A DNA stretch of 49,378 nt, taken from NCBI GenBank assembly GCA_020847075.1, contig JADLCS010000012.1, forward strand, positions 1 to 49,378, read 5' to 3'. The stretch is from Gammaproteobacteria bacterium. Its GTDB lineage: Bacteria > Pseudomonadota > Gammaproteobacteria > SZUA-140. A program made the position numbers and the translations under genes. Position 1 is the stretch's first letter. Each line of letters begins with the position of its first letter. The notes under the pieces were generated by a model, which searched no databases, had not been told where the DNA came from, and saw only the letters and a program-made list of their open reading frames with translations. This document shows, piece by piece, positions 1 to 8,064 of the stretch.

Positions 1-1280
1 GTTGTCATGAATCCGGAATAGTTACGCACAAAATTCCGATGTAACAACCCACAGATCAATCCAAGGAATGCGCCTCTCAAAATCACTTCTAACCAATCAT
101 ATCCAATAATCGATTGAGATATCACCCCCCACATCTTTCCAGACATTCCACTTCGGTCCGTGGCTTCCAGATACCATTGAGAGGCCGATTGTTTTTCAAA
201 AGGGAATATCTGCTGAGGCGGAAACAAGCTGATGATGTCATATAAATGTACGTACCAAGGGGCAACAAGGGTGCCATTCTCGGTGCGTTTCCATACATCA
301 AATGCGGTACCCAATAAAGCCTGAAATTCATTTGAGGCCGATAATACATTGACCCCGGCAATCTGTGTGTCGCTCAGAGTCAGCCCACGAAAATATCCAA
401 ACACAAGGAAAGAAGCAAGCAAAGCTCCTGCCATCATCAGTGCAGTTGAAAGGCGTATTCGGCGGACAAGATGATCATAGAGGAGCACTGCCCCGATCAG
501 CAGAAGGATCAGCTGGGTTCTTGACCCCATTACATATATGGCATTCCCTATCTCTGCAGCTATCCACATGAAAAATATAACTCGCCATACTGGTTTCCGA
601 TATTTCGAGAGAATCACATAAAGCAGGCAAAGTTTAAGTATGAAAAACATGCCCCATAAGTAATTTGATATTTGCAGAATTAACAGGGGTGATGCTTTCT
701 GGGCACCATTCTGGCGCTGCTCCATAAGATCTTCATAGGATAAATTGTAGGAAATTCCCAACGTTATATCCAGGAAGAGAAAATATGAAGCGAATAAAAT
801 AATCAGCGCAATAATGACTATTACTTTAGCGTTGCTGACATGAGAAGTTCTCGGATTCTCAGGTAGAGAATAATGGCCACGCGCTATTGAATACACCAAA
901 ACAAATGACCATAGATACAGAACGTGTCTCCAGTGGAATATACCAATCTCATAAGGGCTTGGTTGATAATCATAAAGACGGCTGTCACCTATAACGGTGA
1001 AGCTGAAATCTCCAGCTATATAATTTAGGAGAGGTATAACTGTATAAAGCAGAGTGGCTACTGCGCATAACAGCCCGATATCAAGAATGCCAATTCTATG
1101 GTCTTTGGAATTAATAATATAAATCAGCCAGACCACAGCAAGAATCGCCGCCATCATAGGGTAATAGATAGCGCGATGTTCTTCGGGTGATGCAAGAATC
1201 AGACATATCCAGGATAGACCAATAACTAGCAATCCAAGGAAATGGCTAATTGATAATTTTCTAGTTAAATTTTCTCGCAA
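1..1280 (-). CDS. Wzy-like O-antigen/oligosaccharide repeat-unit polymerase (partial, C-terminus outside window)
   Basis: An uninterrupted reading frame of 426 codons runs off the left edge, so the C-terminus is missing. The start is inferred as TTG at 1280: an in-frame TGA lies a short way upstream, there is no ATG in between, and AGGA sits about nine bases before the TTG. The translation is a run of hydrophobic segments with the short motif GSRTQL near residue 250, followed by a long extracytoplasmic loop with FPPQQIFPF. Many transmembrane helices plus a G-S-R motif in the second half are typical of Wzy-type polymerases that join repeat units in the periplasm. Its position next to a flippase supports this. 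Such polymerases diverge strongly, so an O-antigen ligase-like role is possible. Confidence 0.7.
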   Translation of the reverse strand, partial: MRENLTRKLSISHFLGLLVIGLSWICLILASPEEHRAIYYPMMAAILAVVWLIYIINSKDHRIGILDIGLLCAVATLLYTVIPLLNYIAGDFSFTVIGDSRLYDYQPSPYEIGIFHWRHVLYLWSFVLVYSIARGHYSLPENPRTSHVSNAKVIVIIALIILFASYFLFLDITLGISYNLSYEDLMEQRQNGAQKASPLLILQISNYLWGMFFILKLCLLYVILSKYRKPVWRVIFFMWIAAEIGNAIYVMGSRTQLILLLIGAVLLYDHLVRRIRLSTALMMAGALLASFLVFGYFRGLTLSDTQIAGVNVLSASNEFQALLGTAFDVWKRTENGTLVAPWYVHLYDIISLFPPQQIFPFEKQSASQWYLEATDRSGMSGKMWGVISQSIIGYDWLEVILRGAFLGLICGLLHRNFVRNYSGFMT

Positions 1281-1324
1281 GATTTCTATCCTGAGCTTAT
1301 GAGATAGCTTTCAATCCACACATA

Positions 1325-2836
1325 TTAGCCTGATTTATATCCACTCATAAAAATAAGGCGTATTCGCATGAGCATAATTTTTCTATCTTTGGTGTTAAGC
1401 ATTATAAAGAAGCATACTAATACGCTGACTGACGTAGTTAAAAAACAAGCGATAATCCACTCTCCCCAGTTTCTGACAGAGATCATTCCTGATGTTACGT
1501 ATGTCGCACCAAGCCAGGTTGATATAGTTAGAAATTTCCTCATCGTGTCAGAGAATTGAAGTGTGCTCCCAAACTTCTTTTGGATAATTCTGGAAAATAG
1601 AAACGTCATTGGAAGTCTCCCGATGATCATAGAGACACACAGGCCGACAAGTCCGTAGGTAGGAATAAGGATAATAGCAAGTCCAATGGATAGCGCGGCC
1701 GATATTGCTCCCACCATAACCTTATTTTTTATATCCAGTGTTAAATCGATAATAAATGCATCGCTCCTGATCAGTGCTACCTGAAAGGAGAGAATCAATA
1801 CGAGTATGTCAACTAAGCGACCAGCATATACATCATCACCAACCCAGAGGGTAATAAACGCATGATTCCATCCAACGATCAATGCTCCACCTACTGCGCA
1901 GGTAAACCAGACATAGTTCAATAGCTCTCGGCGTATGATCAATACTCTGGAGATCTCCCCATTATTGACCATTTTTCCCATACCCGGAACGGAGGCGCCG
2001 ACGATCAGGGCAATTATAGTAACTAGCATTTGCGCAGAGAATGAGGTAATTGAGTATTCAGTCACCGCGCCGAGCGACAGCAGCAATCCCAGAATAACAA
2101 CATCGCTGTTGAGAATGACCTTGTTAATAAAGGTCCAGCTCGCGAACCAGATATTCAGGCGAAGAAAGTCACCGATGCCTCGGAATTCTGGTACCAGTCC
2201 ACGAAACCAAGTTATATTGACACGGGCAATCCAGAAAAACAGTAACGCGCCAGCAAGGCTTCCTGCTGCATTGGCGGCCGCAATGCCGATTAGGCCGAAC
2301 CCATATTTCAGGCTGAGCGCCATAAGCAAGCCTGTAATCAGGGTTGTAGCCAGAGTTGCCCCGATGCGCTTATACCCGAGGTTTACACCGATCAGGACGG
2401 CAGTCGCTATTGAACCGAAGCCTATGCATAGAAAGCCAGCCACCAAAAGTATGGAGGCTACCCTGATTTCTTTGCTGGCATGTGTCGGTATATCAACCCA
2501 AGCTGGGATGAACCATGCAAGAATGCCACCAAGTAAAATAACCAGGGGAAGGAATCCAAGCCATATTCCCATGGCATGCCTGACCGCCAACTGATTCTCG
2601 GTTGAGTTGTTTTGGCTATGTTTGTTGGCGATGATCCATTGCAGGCCTTGCGTGGGTCTTCCGTCAGCGACATACAGATATGTCACCATTCGTTCCAGAA
2701 CCTTCCATGCACCGAATATGATCGCGCCCAGGCCTTGCACGAGCATTGGCGTTAGGATGAAAGACAGGATCGCGCGTGAAAAGAATTCGGCAAGTGCCGC
2801 TATGCTATTCAATAGCGCTGTACTGGTAAGGCGCAT
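1325..2836 (-). CDS. Wzx-like polysaccharide flippase (MATE/MOP superfamily)
   Basis: 503 residues, the usual length for Wzx/PST-type flippases, with about a dozen hydrophobic helices spread evenly over the protein. The N-terminus (ALAEFFSRAILSFILTPMLV) resembles the first helix of the polysaccharide-transport family, which moves lipid-linked repeat units across the inner membrane. It starts two bases after the stop of the upstream kinase-like gene and is followed 44 bases later by the polymerase-like gene, so the three are probably cotranscribed. The family is clear; the substrate cannot be read from the sequence. Confidence 0.8.
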   Translation of the reverse strand: MRLTSTALLNSIAALAEFFSRAILSFILTPMLVQGLGAIIFGAWKVLERMVTYLYVADGRPTQGLQWIIANKHSQNNSTENQLAVRHAMGIWLGFLPLVILLGGILAWFIPAWVDIPTHASKEIRVASILLVAGFLCIGFGSIATAVLIGVNLGYKRIGATLATTLITGLLMALSLKYGFGLIGIAAANAAGSLAGALLFFWIARVNITWFRGLVPEFRGIGDFLRLNIWFASWTFINKVILNSDVVILGLLLSLGAVTEYSITSFSAQMLVTIIALIVGASVPGMGKMVNNGEISRVLIIRRELLNYVWFTCAVGGALIVGWNHAFITLWVGDDVYAGRLVDILVLILSFQVALIRSDAFIIDLTLDIKNKVMVGAISAALSIGLAIILIPTYGLVGLCVSMIIGRLPMTFLFSRIIQKKFGSTLQFSDTMRKFLTISTWLGATYVTSGMISVRNWGEWIIACFLTTSVSVLVCFFIMLNTKDRKIMLMRIRLIFMSGYKSG

Positions 2837-2838
2837 TA

Positions 2839-3615
2839 TCAGAGAATATCGCCGTAAGTTTTTGGTATATCAGCCTGGTGAGGCTGATTTTCTAACATGA
2901 AACCAAGCGACATCTCGATCACTTCATCTATGGTGTATTGCGTCGTGTCCAGCTCTACCACTGGCACAGCATGTCTCTGAATAAGTCGTGCAATAATTTC
3001 TTTGTATGCCTCCAAGTAATCCGCATGAAATCTGGCGATATAATCTTCTGTTTTGAAGACTTTCTGATATATCGCCGAGCTTGGCCGCGATTGCCTTCTG
3101 GTATGGAGATCGGTTTCGGATCCTGTCAGATAAATTACCCCGTTGAGCTGCTGGCATAGCAAACCAAATTCATGATTGAGGATATCCCTTATATCAGGGC
3201 AGGTTTCTTCGGCACGTAAGACTTTGAGGAATGCCAGACTGAAGATGGGGCCTTGGTCAATGACGCGGGAAGTATGGATTTCCGACGTATACCGCAAACA
3301 TTCTCGGTTGAATGCCATCAGTCGAGCAAGCTGTCTCTTTTCTTCAATTGCGTACGAAAACATATTTCTGGCGATTTTGCTATGTTCTGGAAGTCGCGTA
3401 ATATCCCGATACCCCAATAGGCAGGAGCGGAAACTCCAGATTGCGCGTGCGGCATAGTCGATCCAGAATAGTTTGGAGGATACCAGCTCTCTGATCGTCA
3501 GCTTTATGGCAATGTTTCGGGTTTCTGATAGTGCCTTGATAAGCGTCGTTTTTCCCGATCCTGCTACCCCGATGATCTCGAAGATAGGCGGTCTTATTGC
3601 AGAAGTTGCCTTCAT
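2839..3615 (-). CDS. P-loop kinase-like protein of the polysaccharide cluster
   Basis: 258 residues. A Walker A motif, GVAGSGKTT, lies at residues 16-24 and a DQGP motif (residues around 120) resembles the DR[GY] region of thymidylate-kinase-like enzymes; an Arg-rich stretch (HTRRQSRPSS) could be the LID. No membrane segment or signal peptide is visible, so it should be cytoplasmic. It begins nine bases after the NTase-kinase fusion gene and ends two bases before the flippase. Such kinase-like genes recur in exopolysaccharide clusters, but I do not know their substrate; phosphorylation of a sugar or lipid carrier precursor is only a guess. Confidence 0.6.
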   Translation of the reverse strand: MKATSAIRPPIFEIIGVAGSGKTTLIKALSETRNIAIKLTIRELVSSKLFWIDYAARAIWSFRSCLLGYRDITRLPEHSKIARNMFSYAIEEKRQLARLMAFNRECLRYTSEIHTSRVIDQGPIFSLAFLKVLRAEETCPDIRDILNHEFGLLCQQLNGVIYLTGSETDLHTRRQSRPSSAIYQKVFKTEDYIARFHADYLEAYKEIIARLIQRHAVPVVELDTTQYTIDEVIEMSLGFMLENQPHQADIPKTYGDIL

Positions 3616-3624
3616 GGGATCATC

Positions 3625-5070
3625 TCAGATTCGACTCCAGATGACTCTTTGTATCTGGGAAAGAACCTCTTGGGGTGCCCGATTGGCATCAACCGGTACC
3701 GCATTCTGCCTGAGCCAGTCGCTCTGACAGATCTCTGTATTTCGTCTTCGTACGTAATCATTTCCTTCATCGATCTTGCGGGCCACCGCCGTTTCGATGC
3801 TGACATTCAGATAAATCATTAATTCGGGCATGACTATACGATCCAGATAGGTCCTCTCCCAGGTGGCTAATCGTGCGGTAATCGAATTATTCTTATATTT
3901 CATTGCCAGATGACAGGTTGGACCATCCATTGTGGAGAATGTAGGAAAGTAGTATCTGTCAAAGATAATAATTCGACCCTGAGACGCCATTCTCAGGGCG
4001 CGCGTAAAACAGCGATAGCGATCCCGAGCGTACAATACCGAGCGCAGCATCCACAAATAACCCGGAAATGACTGAATTTCGCTCATGGATGCATAGCGGT
4101 GTCTCAGGCCGGAAAATTTTAGAAGCCCATCCATAAGGTAACTGAGGAAGGTTCGAGCTGGTTTCCCCATATGAAGCAGCACAATATCAAAGTCCCGATG
4201 AAGCCATTTCGTAATACCGGAAATGGCAGTTGATTTTCCTGCTCCATCACCGCCAACAATAGCGATCATCAAGCCACCCGCTACCGGCCTTCGGTTCGGA
4301 AGATAGGCTGGAAATTTCCGGCCAAACAGCAGTTGAAATCGGACTTTCTGCTGACGCACACTTTCATGGAGCCGACCTACTCTCCGGTAACCAGATAATG
4401 CGAATCGGATTTTTTTGTTGATTCTGTAAAGTCTGAAGATTCCCGAGCCAGGCTGGAGACTCTTAATGCATTCGTGGATCAGATTCTCGCCGAGCATGGG
4501 GAGATGCTCTGAAACAAGATCCCTTAGAAGTACACGGTCCACCCTCGCGCAGAGGTCATGGAATTCCTCCAGAGCGCGCCCTGTAAGCTCTCGATGGCCG
4601 CGAAGTACGCCAAGCAATGAGAATTTCAGAATCATGCGAATGCAGAATATCGCTAATTCCATCTCGGCGGAGGGCGTTGGAAGCATGGCATCGGCCTTTC
4701 GGCTGACAGTCGATAAATAGGCCGCCTCAACCGGAAGCCAGATATTTTTTGTGGTGTCGTGCCCGAGCACAAGAAGATAGTGTGCCTGGACGTGAAAGAT
4801 ACGGCCGCTCTCGGAATCGTATCCAAAATAATCTTCGAGCCCAGGAATATCCTTGAACCCTATTCCCCGCATCAACTTGAGGCCATGAGAAAACATGATA
4901 TTTCGAAATCCCCCAATATCCTGGCGAGAAACCAGAAGATCAAGGTCATTTTCTCCTGTCATGGATTTATATAGAGCATTATTACTTTTCCAATGACAGA
5001 AATTGATACCGCTTTGGAGCAGTGCTTCGCACAAGCGAACTATTTTAGCCAGTGGCCTTTCGATGCTCAT
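3625..5070 (-). CDS. Nucleotidyltransferase-fold plus thymidylate-kinase-like fusion protein
   Basis: 481 residues in two parts. The N-terminal half has HWKSN followed by GENDLDLLV (residues 39-47), the acidic D-x-D pair of a nucleotidyltransferase fold. The C-terminal part starts with Walker A GGDGAGKST near residues 272-280, then FDRYYFPT and a late Arg-rich segment (YVRRRNTE), as in thymidylate-kinase relatives. The ATG at 5070 has GAGGAA six bases upstream. It lies in the same transcription unit as the flippase and polymerase genes. Fusions of this type are found in EPS loci and their reaction is not established to my knowledge. The domain reading is fairly safe; a biochemical role is not. 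Confidence 0.65.
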   Translation of the reverse strand: MSIERPLAKIVRLCEALLQSGINFCHWKSNNALYKSMTGENDLDLLVSRQDIGGFRNIMFSHGLKLMRGIGFKDIPGLEDYFGYDSESGRIFHVQAHYLLVLGHDTTKNIWLPVEAAYLSTVSRKADAMLPTPSAEMELAIFCIRMILKFSLLGVLRGHRELTGRALEEFHDLCARVDRVLLRDLVSEHLPMLGENLIHECIKSLQPGSGIFRLYRINKKIRFALSGYRRVGRLHESVRQQKVRFQLLFGRKFPAYLPNRRPVAGGLMIAIVGGDGAGKSTAISGITKWLHRDFDIVLLHMGKPARTFLSYLMDGLLKFSGLRHRYASMSEIQSFPGYLWMLRSVLYARDRYRCFTRALRMASQGRIIIFDRYYFPTFSTMDGPTCHLAMKYKNNSITARLATWERTYLDRIVMPELMIYLNVSIETAVARKIDEGNDYVRRRNTEICQSDWLRQNAVPVDANRAPQEVLSQIQRVIWSRI

Positions 5071-5162
5071 GTCACTTCCTCGGCATCGTAGGCTGCTATT
5101 TTGGGGTAAAGCTCGGAAAAAATTACTGCTTCCATCTGGATACCTATATAAATTTCATATCA

Positions 5163-5525
5163 CTAACAGGGGGAACTATCCTGCATAGCTTCGCGCTCGA
5201 GTTCTTCAATGACCTTTCGTATAGTCTCGTACTCATCCATCTTATGTTTCAGGAATCGTGCCGCGACCTTCGCTTTTGCCTCCAATCCGGATGGTGTAAG
5301 CACATAGGAGTAAGCACATTTATTATTGCTTTTCTGAAAGTTCCTGGCTTTTACCCAACCTCGAGCGATCAATGCATTAAGGCAAAAATTAGCTTTTCCG
5401 AGACTTATGCCAAGTTCTTTAGCGAGACCGCGTTGAGTAAGGTATGGATTTCCATTCAGTGCCTTGAGGATGCGATAACGAATCTCGTCAGTGTTTGTCA
5501 TTGTGCCAATCTTGGTTTCATGCAT
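5163..5525 (-). CDS. EPS-associated MarR-family transcriptional regulator
   Basis: 120 residues with a winged-helix pattern: YLTQRGLAKELGISLGKANFCLNALIARGWVKARNF is a helix-turn-helix and recognition helix followed by the wing, then a charged C-terminal coiled helix. The ISLGK-N-CL-ALI-GWVK pattern matches the EPS-associated MarR family, small regulators found next to exopolysaccharide clusters. A second ATG at 5501 (MTNTDE) would give 112 residues, nearer the usual length; neither start has a convincing ribosome site. It is the first gene of the AT-rich block, transcribed from the 5526-5946 gap, and probably controls the genes below it. Confidence 0.8.
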   Translation of the reverse strand: MHETKIGTMTNTDEIRYRILKALNGNPYLTQRGLAKELGISLGKANFCLNALIARGWVKARNFQKSNNKCAYSYVLTPSGLEAKAKVAARFLKHKMDEYETIRKVIEELEREAMQDSSPC

Positions 5526-5946
5526 TGCTAACTAGGTCTGAGATGGCCTGTGTTATCCAGACATGTTCACGGAATGAACGGAGACTATAGGACAGGCGTC
5601 CTGTGGTCAAGGCTAAATACCACTAATCCATGGGGTGAAGAACGATAACTTGGTCTGATGACGAATAGTATGGTGAGATAAAGCTGCAGGAGAAATCCCA
5701 GATATGAGAGGCACAATATGATGAATCTGCAGGGTAACGCAGAAGTCTAAGGCATATCCAGATTCAGTATGCTTTTAGTGTTAGGGGACAGACTTAGAAT
5801 CTGCCCCTTCTTCTCAGCACTAATCAGCGCACTTGTTCAAAGGTCAACGATATCGCTGCCTGCATTTCTGGAACCTTTTGTCTGTGCACTAGATAAATCA
5901 ATTTTTTACGCTTTATCTTTATTCAGAAAAAAGAAGTATGCAGAAA
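5526..5946. other. Gene-free gap at the composition boundary
   Basis: About 420 bases without a supported gene. The left part must contain the promoter of the MarR gene (minus strand), but I see no sigma-70 pair I would defend. It holds one degenerate GGGGACAGACTT-type palindrome at 5784-5807. Base composition changes here: the genes to the left are visibly AT-richer than cysC and everything to the right. A short frame at 5769-6035 on the plus strand runs through the palindrome into cysC antisense and is not credible. Confidence 0.6.
5784..5807. repeat. Palindromic dispersed repeat, degenerate copy (GGGGACAGACTT family)
   Basis: The left arm GGGGACAGACTT is followed by an imperfect mirror ending CTGCCCC. 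The same palindrome occurs at 19825-19849 (inside aroA), 23363-23384 and 40831-40854. It resembles REP/MITE-like elements; no transposase is in the window. Confidence 0.7.
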
Positions 5947-6558
5947 TCAGTTTCTCAGAATACCGCGCTCGCGCAGAAGTTTCAGCACCTGATCAGCGCA
6001 TTCGTCGAGTGGATCGGCACCCGTCTCGACGATGATTTCGGGATTCTCGGGGGCCTCGTAAGGTGAAGAGATACCGGTAAAGGCCTTGATCTCCCCTGCC
6101 CGCGCCTTTTTGTAGAGTCCCTTCACGTCACGCTGTTCGCATATGTCGAGAGAGGCCTTGCAATAGATCTCGATGAAATCGCCGTCCTTGACCAGTTTAC
6201 GCACGCGCTCGCGGTCGGCGCGGAAGGGTGAGATAAAGGCGGTCATGGCGATGACGCCGGCCTCGGTAAAGAGCTTCGAGACTTCGCCGATACGGCGGAT
6301 GTTCTCCACCCGGTCCTCGTCGGAGAATCCCAGGTCACTGCACAGGCCATGACGGATGTTGTCGCCGTCCAGCACGAAGGTACGGCATTTACGCTGGTGG
6401 AGTTTGTCTTCCACCGCATGCGCCAGGGTCGATTTTCCGGAGCCGGACAATCCGGTGAACCACAGGATCGCACTCTTGTGTCCGTTCATGGTCTCCCGCA
6501 TCTGGCGGTCGATGGTGGCCTGGTGCCAGATGACGTTGGTGCTCTTCTTATCACTCAT
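5947..6558 (-). CDS. cysC: Adenylyl-sulfate kinase
   Basis: APS kinase makes PAPS from adenylyl sulfate and ATP in the cytoplasm. The protein has Walker [10 protein letters not shown], then [17 protein letters not shown] (the APS-binding DGDN-R region), ENIRRIGEV, and the conserved [13 protein letters not shown] and [22 protein letters not shown] blocks; 203 residues is the usual length. I take ATG 6558, with GGAG seven bases upstream, over an in-frame TTG two codons earlier. No cysD/cysN is in the window. Its place as the last gene of the sugar-nucleotide group suggests PAPS for sulfating a polysaccharide, although no sulfotransferase is visible here. Confidence 0.93.
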   Translation of the reverse strand: MSDKKSTNVIWHQATIDRQMRETMNGHKSAILWFTGLSGSGKSTLAHAVEDKLHQRKCRTFVLDGDNIRHGLCSDLGFSDEDRVENIRRIGEVSKLFTEAGVIAMTAFISPFRADRERVRKLVKDGDFIEIYCKASLDICEQRDVKGLYKKARAGEIKAFTGISSPYEAPENPEIIVETGADPLDECADQVLKLLRERGILRN

Positions 6559-6586
6559 GATCAATCTCCGGATTTTATTATCAGAT

Positions 6587-6677
6587 AGTGATGGGTAATG
6601 GGTGATGGGTGATGGGTGATGGGTGATGGGTGATTAAAGCAACATCATTTTTACACTCATCACTCATTACCCATAAC
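6587..6677. repeat. GGGTGAT-type inverted heptamer element (gmhA-cysC)
   Basis: The plus strand shows GGGTGAT/GGGTAAT heptamers repeated about six times (to about 6634), an 18-base spacer, then inverted copies (ACTCATC ACTCATT ACCCATA) to about 6677. It lies between the gmhA stop at 6696 and the cysC start. It has the shortest spacer of the paired elements in the window. Confidence 0.9.
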
Positions 6678-6695
6678 CTCTCGCGCATTCCCAGG

Positions 6696-7265
6696 CTATT
6701 TTCCGCACTCCTGCTCGATCAAATCACACAGTATGTGTCCGATCAGCCCGTGCATCTCCTGGATGCGGGCGGTGTTCTGCGCCGGGATGACGATCGACAG
6801 ACGGCACAGGTCTTTCAACTGGCCGCCATCCCGGCCGAGCAGGCCGATGGTGGTGGCGCCCTGCCCGTTCGCCTGCTCGATTGCACGCAGGACATTCGGA
6901 CTGTTGCCGGAGGTGGACAGTCCGACGAGCACGTCGCCGGGACGCACCAGCGCCTCGACCTGACGCTGAAAGATGCTGTCGAAGCCGTAATCGTTCCCCA
7001 CGCTGGTCAGAATCGAGGTGTCGGTGGTCAAGGCGATGGAGGCCATGGCCTTTCTGTCGCGCTCGAAACGGCCGATCAGTTCCGCGGCGATATGCTGGGC
7101 GTCCGCCGCACTCCCGCCATTGCCACACCAGAAGATCGTCCCACCGCCCCGGATGCATTCGATCAGGCTGTGCGCGACCCGCTGGATATCCGGCACGAGC
7201 CGATCCCGGACGGCGGCGAGCGCCTGCGCGTGGTCTTCGATCGCTGTGATGACGGGGTCGGTCAT
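6696..7265 (-). CDS. gmhA: Phosphoheptose isomerase (SIS domain)
   Basis: 189 residues, as expected for GmhA, which converts sedoheptulose 7-phosphate to D-glycero-D-manno-heptose 7-phosphate in the cytoplasm. One SIS domain is visible: FWCGNGGSAADAQHIAAELIGRF, a central TTDTSILTSVGNDYGFDSIFQRQV block, GDVLVGLSTSGNSPNV, and the late catalytic-site segment QEMHGLIGHILCDLIE. ATG 7265 lies directly before the conserved N-terminus. It follows gmhB in the same direction, separated by a heptamer element. With gmhB it should make heptose 1-phosphate precursors for LPS or the local polysaccharide. Confidence 0.93.
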   Translation of the reverse strand: MTDPVITAIEDHAQALAAVRDRLVPDIQRVAHSLIECIRGGGTIFWCGNGGSAADAQHIAAELIGRFERDRKAMASIALTTDTSILTSVGNDYGFDSIFQRQVEALVRPGDVLVGLSTSGNSPNVLRAIEQANGQGATTIGLLGRDGGQLKDLCRLSIVIPAQNTARIQEMHGLIGHILCDLIEQECGK

Positions 7266-7277
7266 GGAGAGGGGAAC

Positions 7278-7488
7278 GGTGATGAGTGATCAGTGATGAG
7301 TAATGGGTTATGAGTTATGGGTGATTGGGGCCGCTGTCTGGTAATACATTAAGTTATCGTTGGGCTTCACGTTGTTCAGCCCAACCTACGGGGCTAAAGT
7401 CACTGGGTCCTCACCGGCGCGGGGATGATATCCCTGAGTGATCCGGTACGCATCACCCATAACCCATTACTCATCACTCATTACCCTT
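7278..7488. repeat. GGGTGAT-type inverted heptamer element (gmhB-gmhA)
   Basis: The left array (about 7278-7327) has GATGAGT/AATGGGT/TATGAGT variants; the right array (about 7451-7488) is the inverted form. The roughly 120-base spacer carries an unrelated palindrome of the GTTGGGCT family at 7359-7385. It lies between the gmhB stop (7500) and the gmhA start (7265). Confidence 0.85.
7359..7385. repeat. GTTGGGCT palindromic dispersed repeat
   Basis: Perfect 8-base arms GTTGGGCT and AGCCCAAC enclose an 11-base loop, followed by CTACGGGG. Related hairpins lie at 25934-26001, also within a GGGTGAT-type element. This looks like a second small mobile or REP-like family nested in the first. Confidence 0.75.
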
Positions 7489-7499
7489 CGGATTCCTCA

Positions 7500-8060
7500 T
7501 CAATCCGCCACCAGCTCGAGCACGGTGCCCAGGTCGCTGACGACGTAATCCGCGCGCGTCGAGGTCTCGGAGTCGTCTTCCGGCCGGTACAGGACCTTGT
7601 GGCCGATGCCGGCGGTCTGGGCGGCCTTCATGTCGGATTCGCGGTCCCCGACGAGTATACAGTTTGGGAGGTCCAAATCGAAGTCCCGGGCCGCCCTGAG
7701 GATCATGCCGGGGTTGGGCTTGCGGTCCTGGGAGTCCTGCTTGTATCTCCCGATTCCGTGCACGGGATGGTAGGGGCAGAAATAGACCTGGGCGATGGTC
7801 ACACCCTCCTCCGCGAACCTGGCCTTCATCCAGTCATTGAGGGTGTGGAAATCGTCTTCCGTGTAGTAGCCGCGACCGATCCCGGATTGATTGGTGATGA
7901 CGAGGATCAGATAACCCTGGCCCGCGGCGTTCCGGCATAGGTCGAATATCCCGTCGATGAATTCGAAATCCTCGATCTTATGGACGTAGTCCTTGTCGAG
8001 GTTGACCACCCCGTCGCGGTCGAGTATCAGCGCCCTGGCCCTGCCTTCCATGGTGTCCAT
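7500..8060 (-). CDS. gmhB: D-glycero-D-manno-heptose 1,7-bisphosphate 7-phosphatase (HAD family IIIA)
   Basis: GmhB removes the 7-phosphate from heptose 1,7-bisphosphate. Visible HAD motifs are LDRDGVVN (motif I), [18 protein letters not shown] (motif II), RKPNPGMI (motif III) and [17 protein letters not shown] (motif IV). I start it at ATG 8060, four bases after the fcl stop, giving 186 residues; ATG 8051 is an alternative. The longer upstream frame is only fcl read in another frame. GmhB enzymes usually bind zinc with a C-x-H...C-x-C loop. Here FCPYHP keeps the first pair, but the second Cys pair is replaced by YKQDSQDRK, as I recall from O-antigen-cluster variants, so this may be a non-classical form. 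Confidence 0.88.
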   Translation of the reverse strand: MDTMEGRARALILDRDGVVNLDKDYVHKIEDFEFIDGIFDLCRNAAGQGYLILVITNQSGIGRGYYTEDDFHTLNDWMKARFAEEGVTIAQVYFCPYHPVHGIGRYKQDSQDRKPNPGMILRAARDFDLDLPNCILVGDRESDMKAAQTAGIGHKVLYRPEDDSETSTRADYVVSDLGTVLELVAD

Positions 8061-8064
8061 GCGG

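Noticed and set aside
122..361. Small separate minus-strand gene near the left edge
   Set aside because: It is an out-of-frame shadow of the long partial polymerase frame that covers 1-1280.
5769..6035. Small plus-strand gene in the gap next to cysC
   Set aside because: It runs through a dispersed palindrome and then antisense through the cysC 3' end, with no ribosome site.
6587..6677. CRISPR-like array
   Set aside because: The units are contiguous 7-base repeats without unique spacers, and no cas gene is present.
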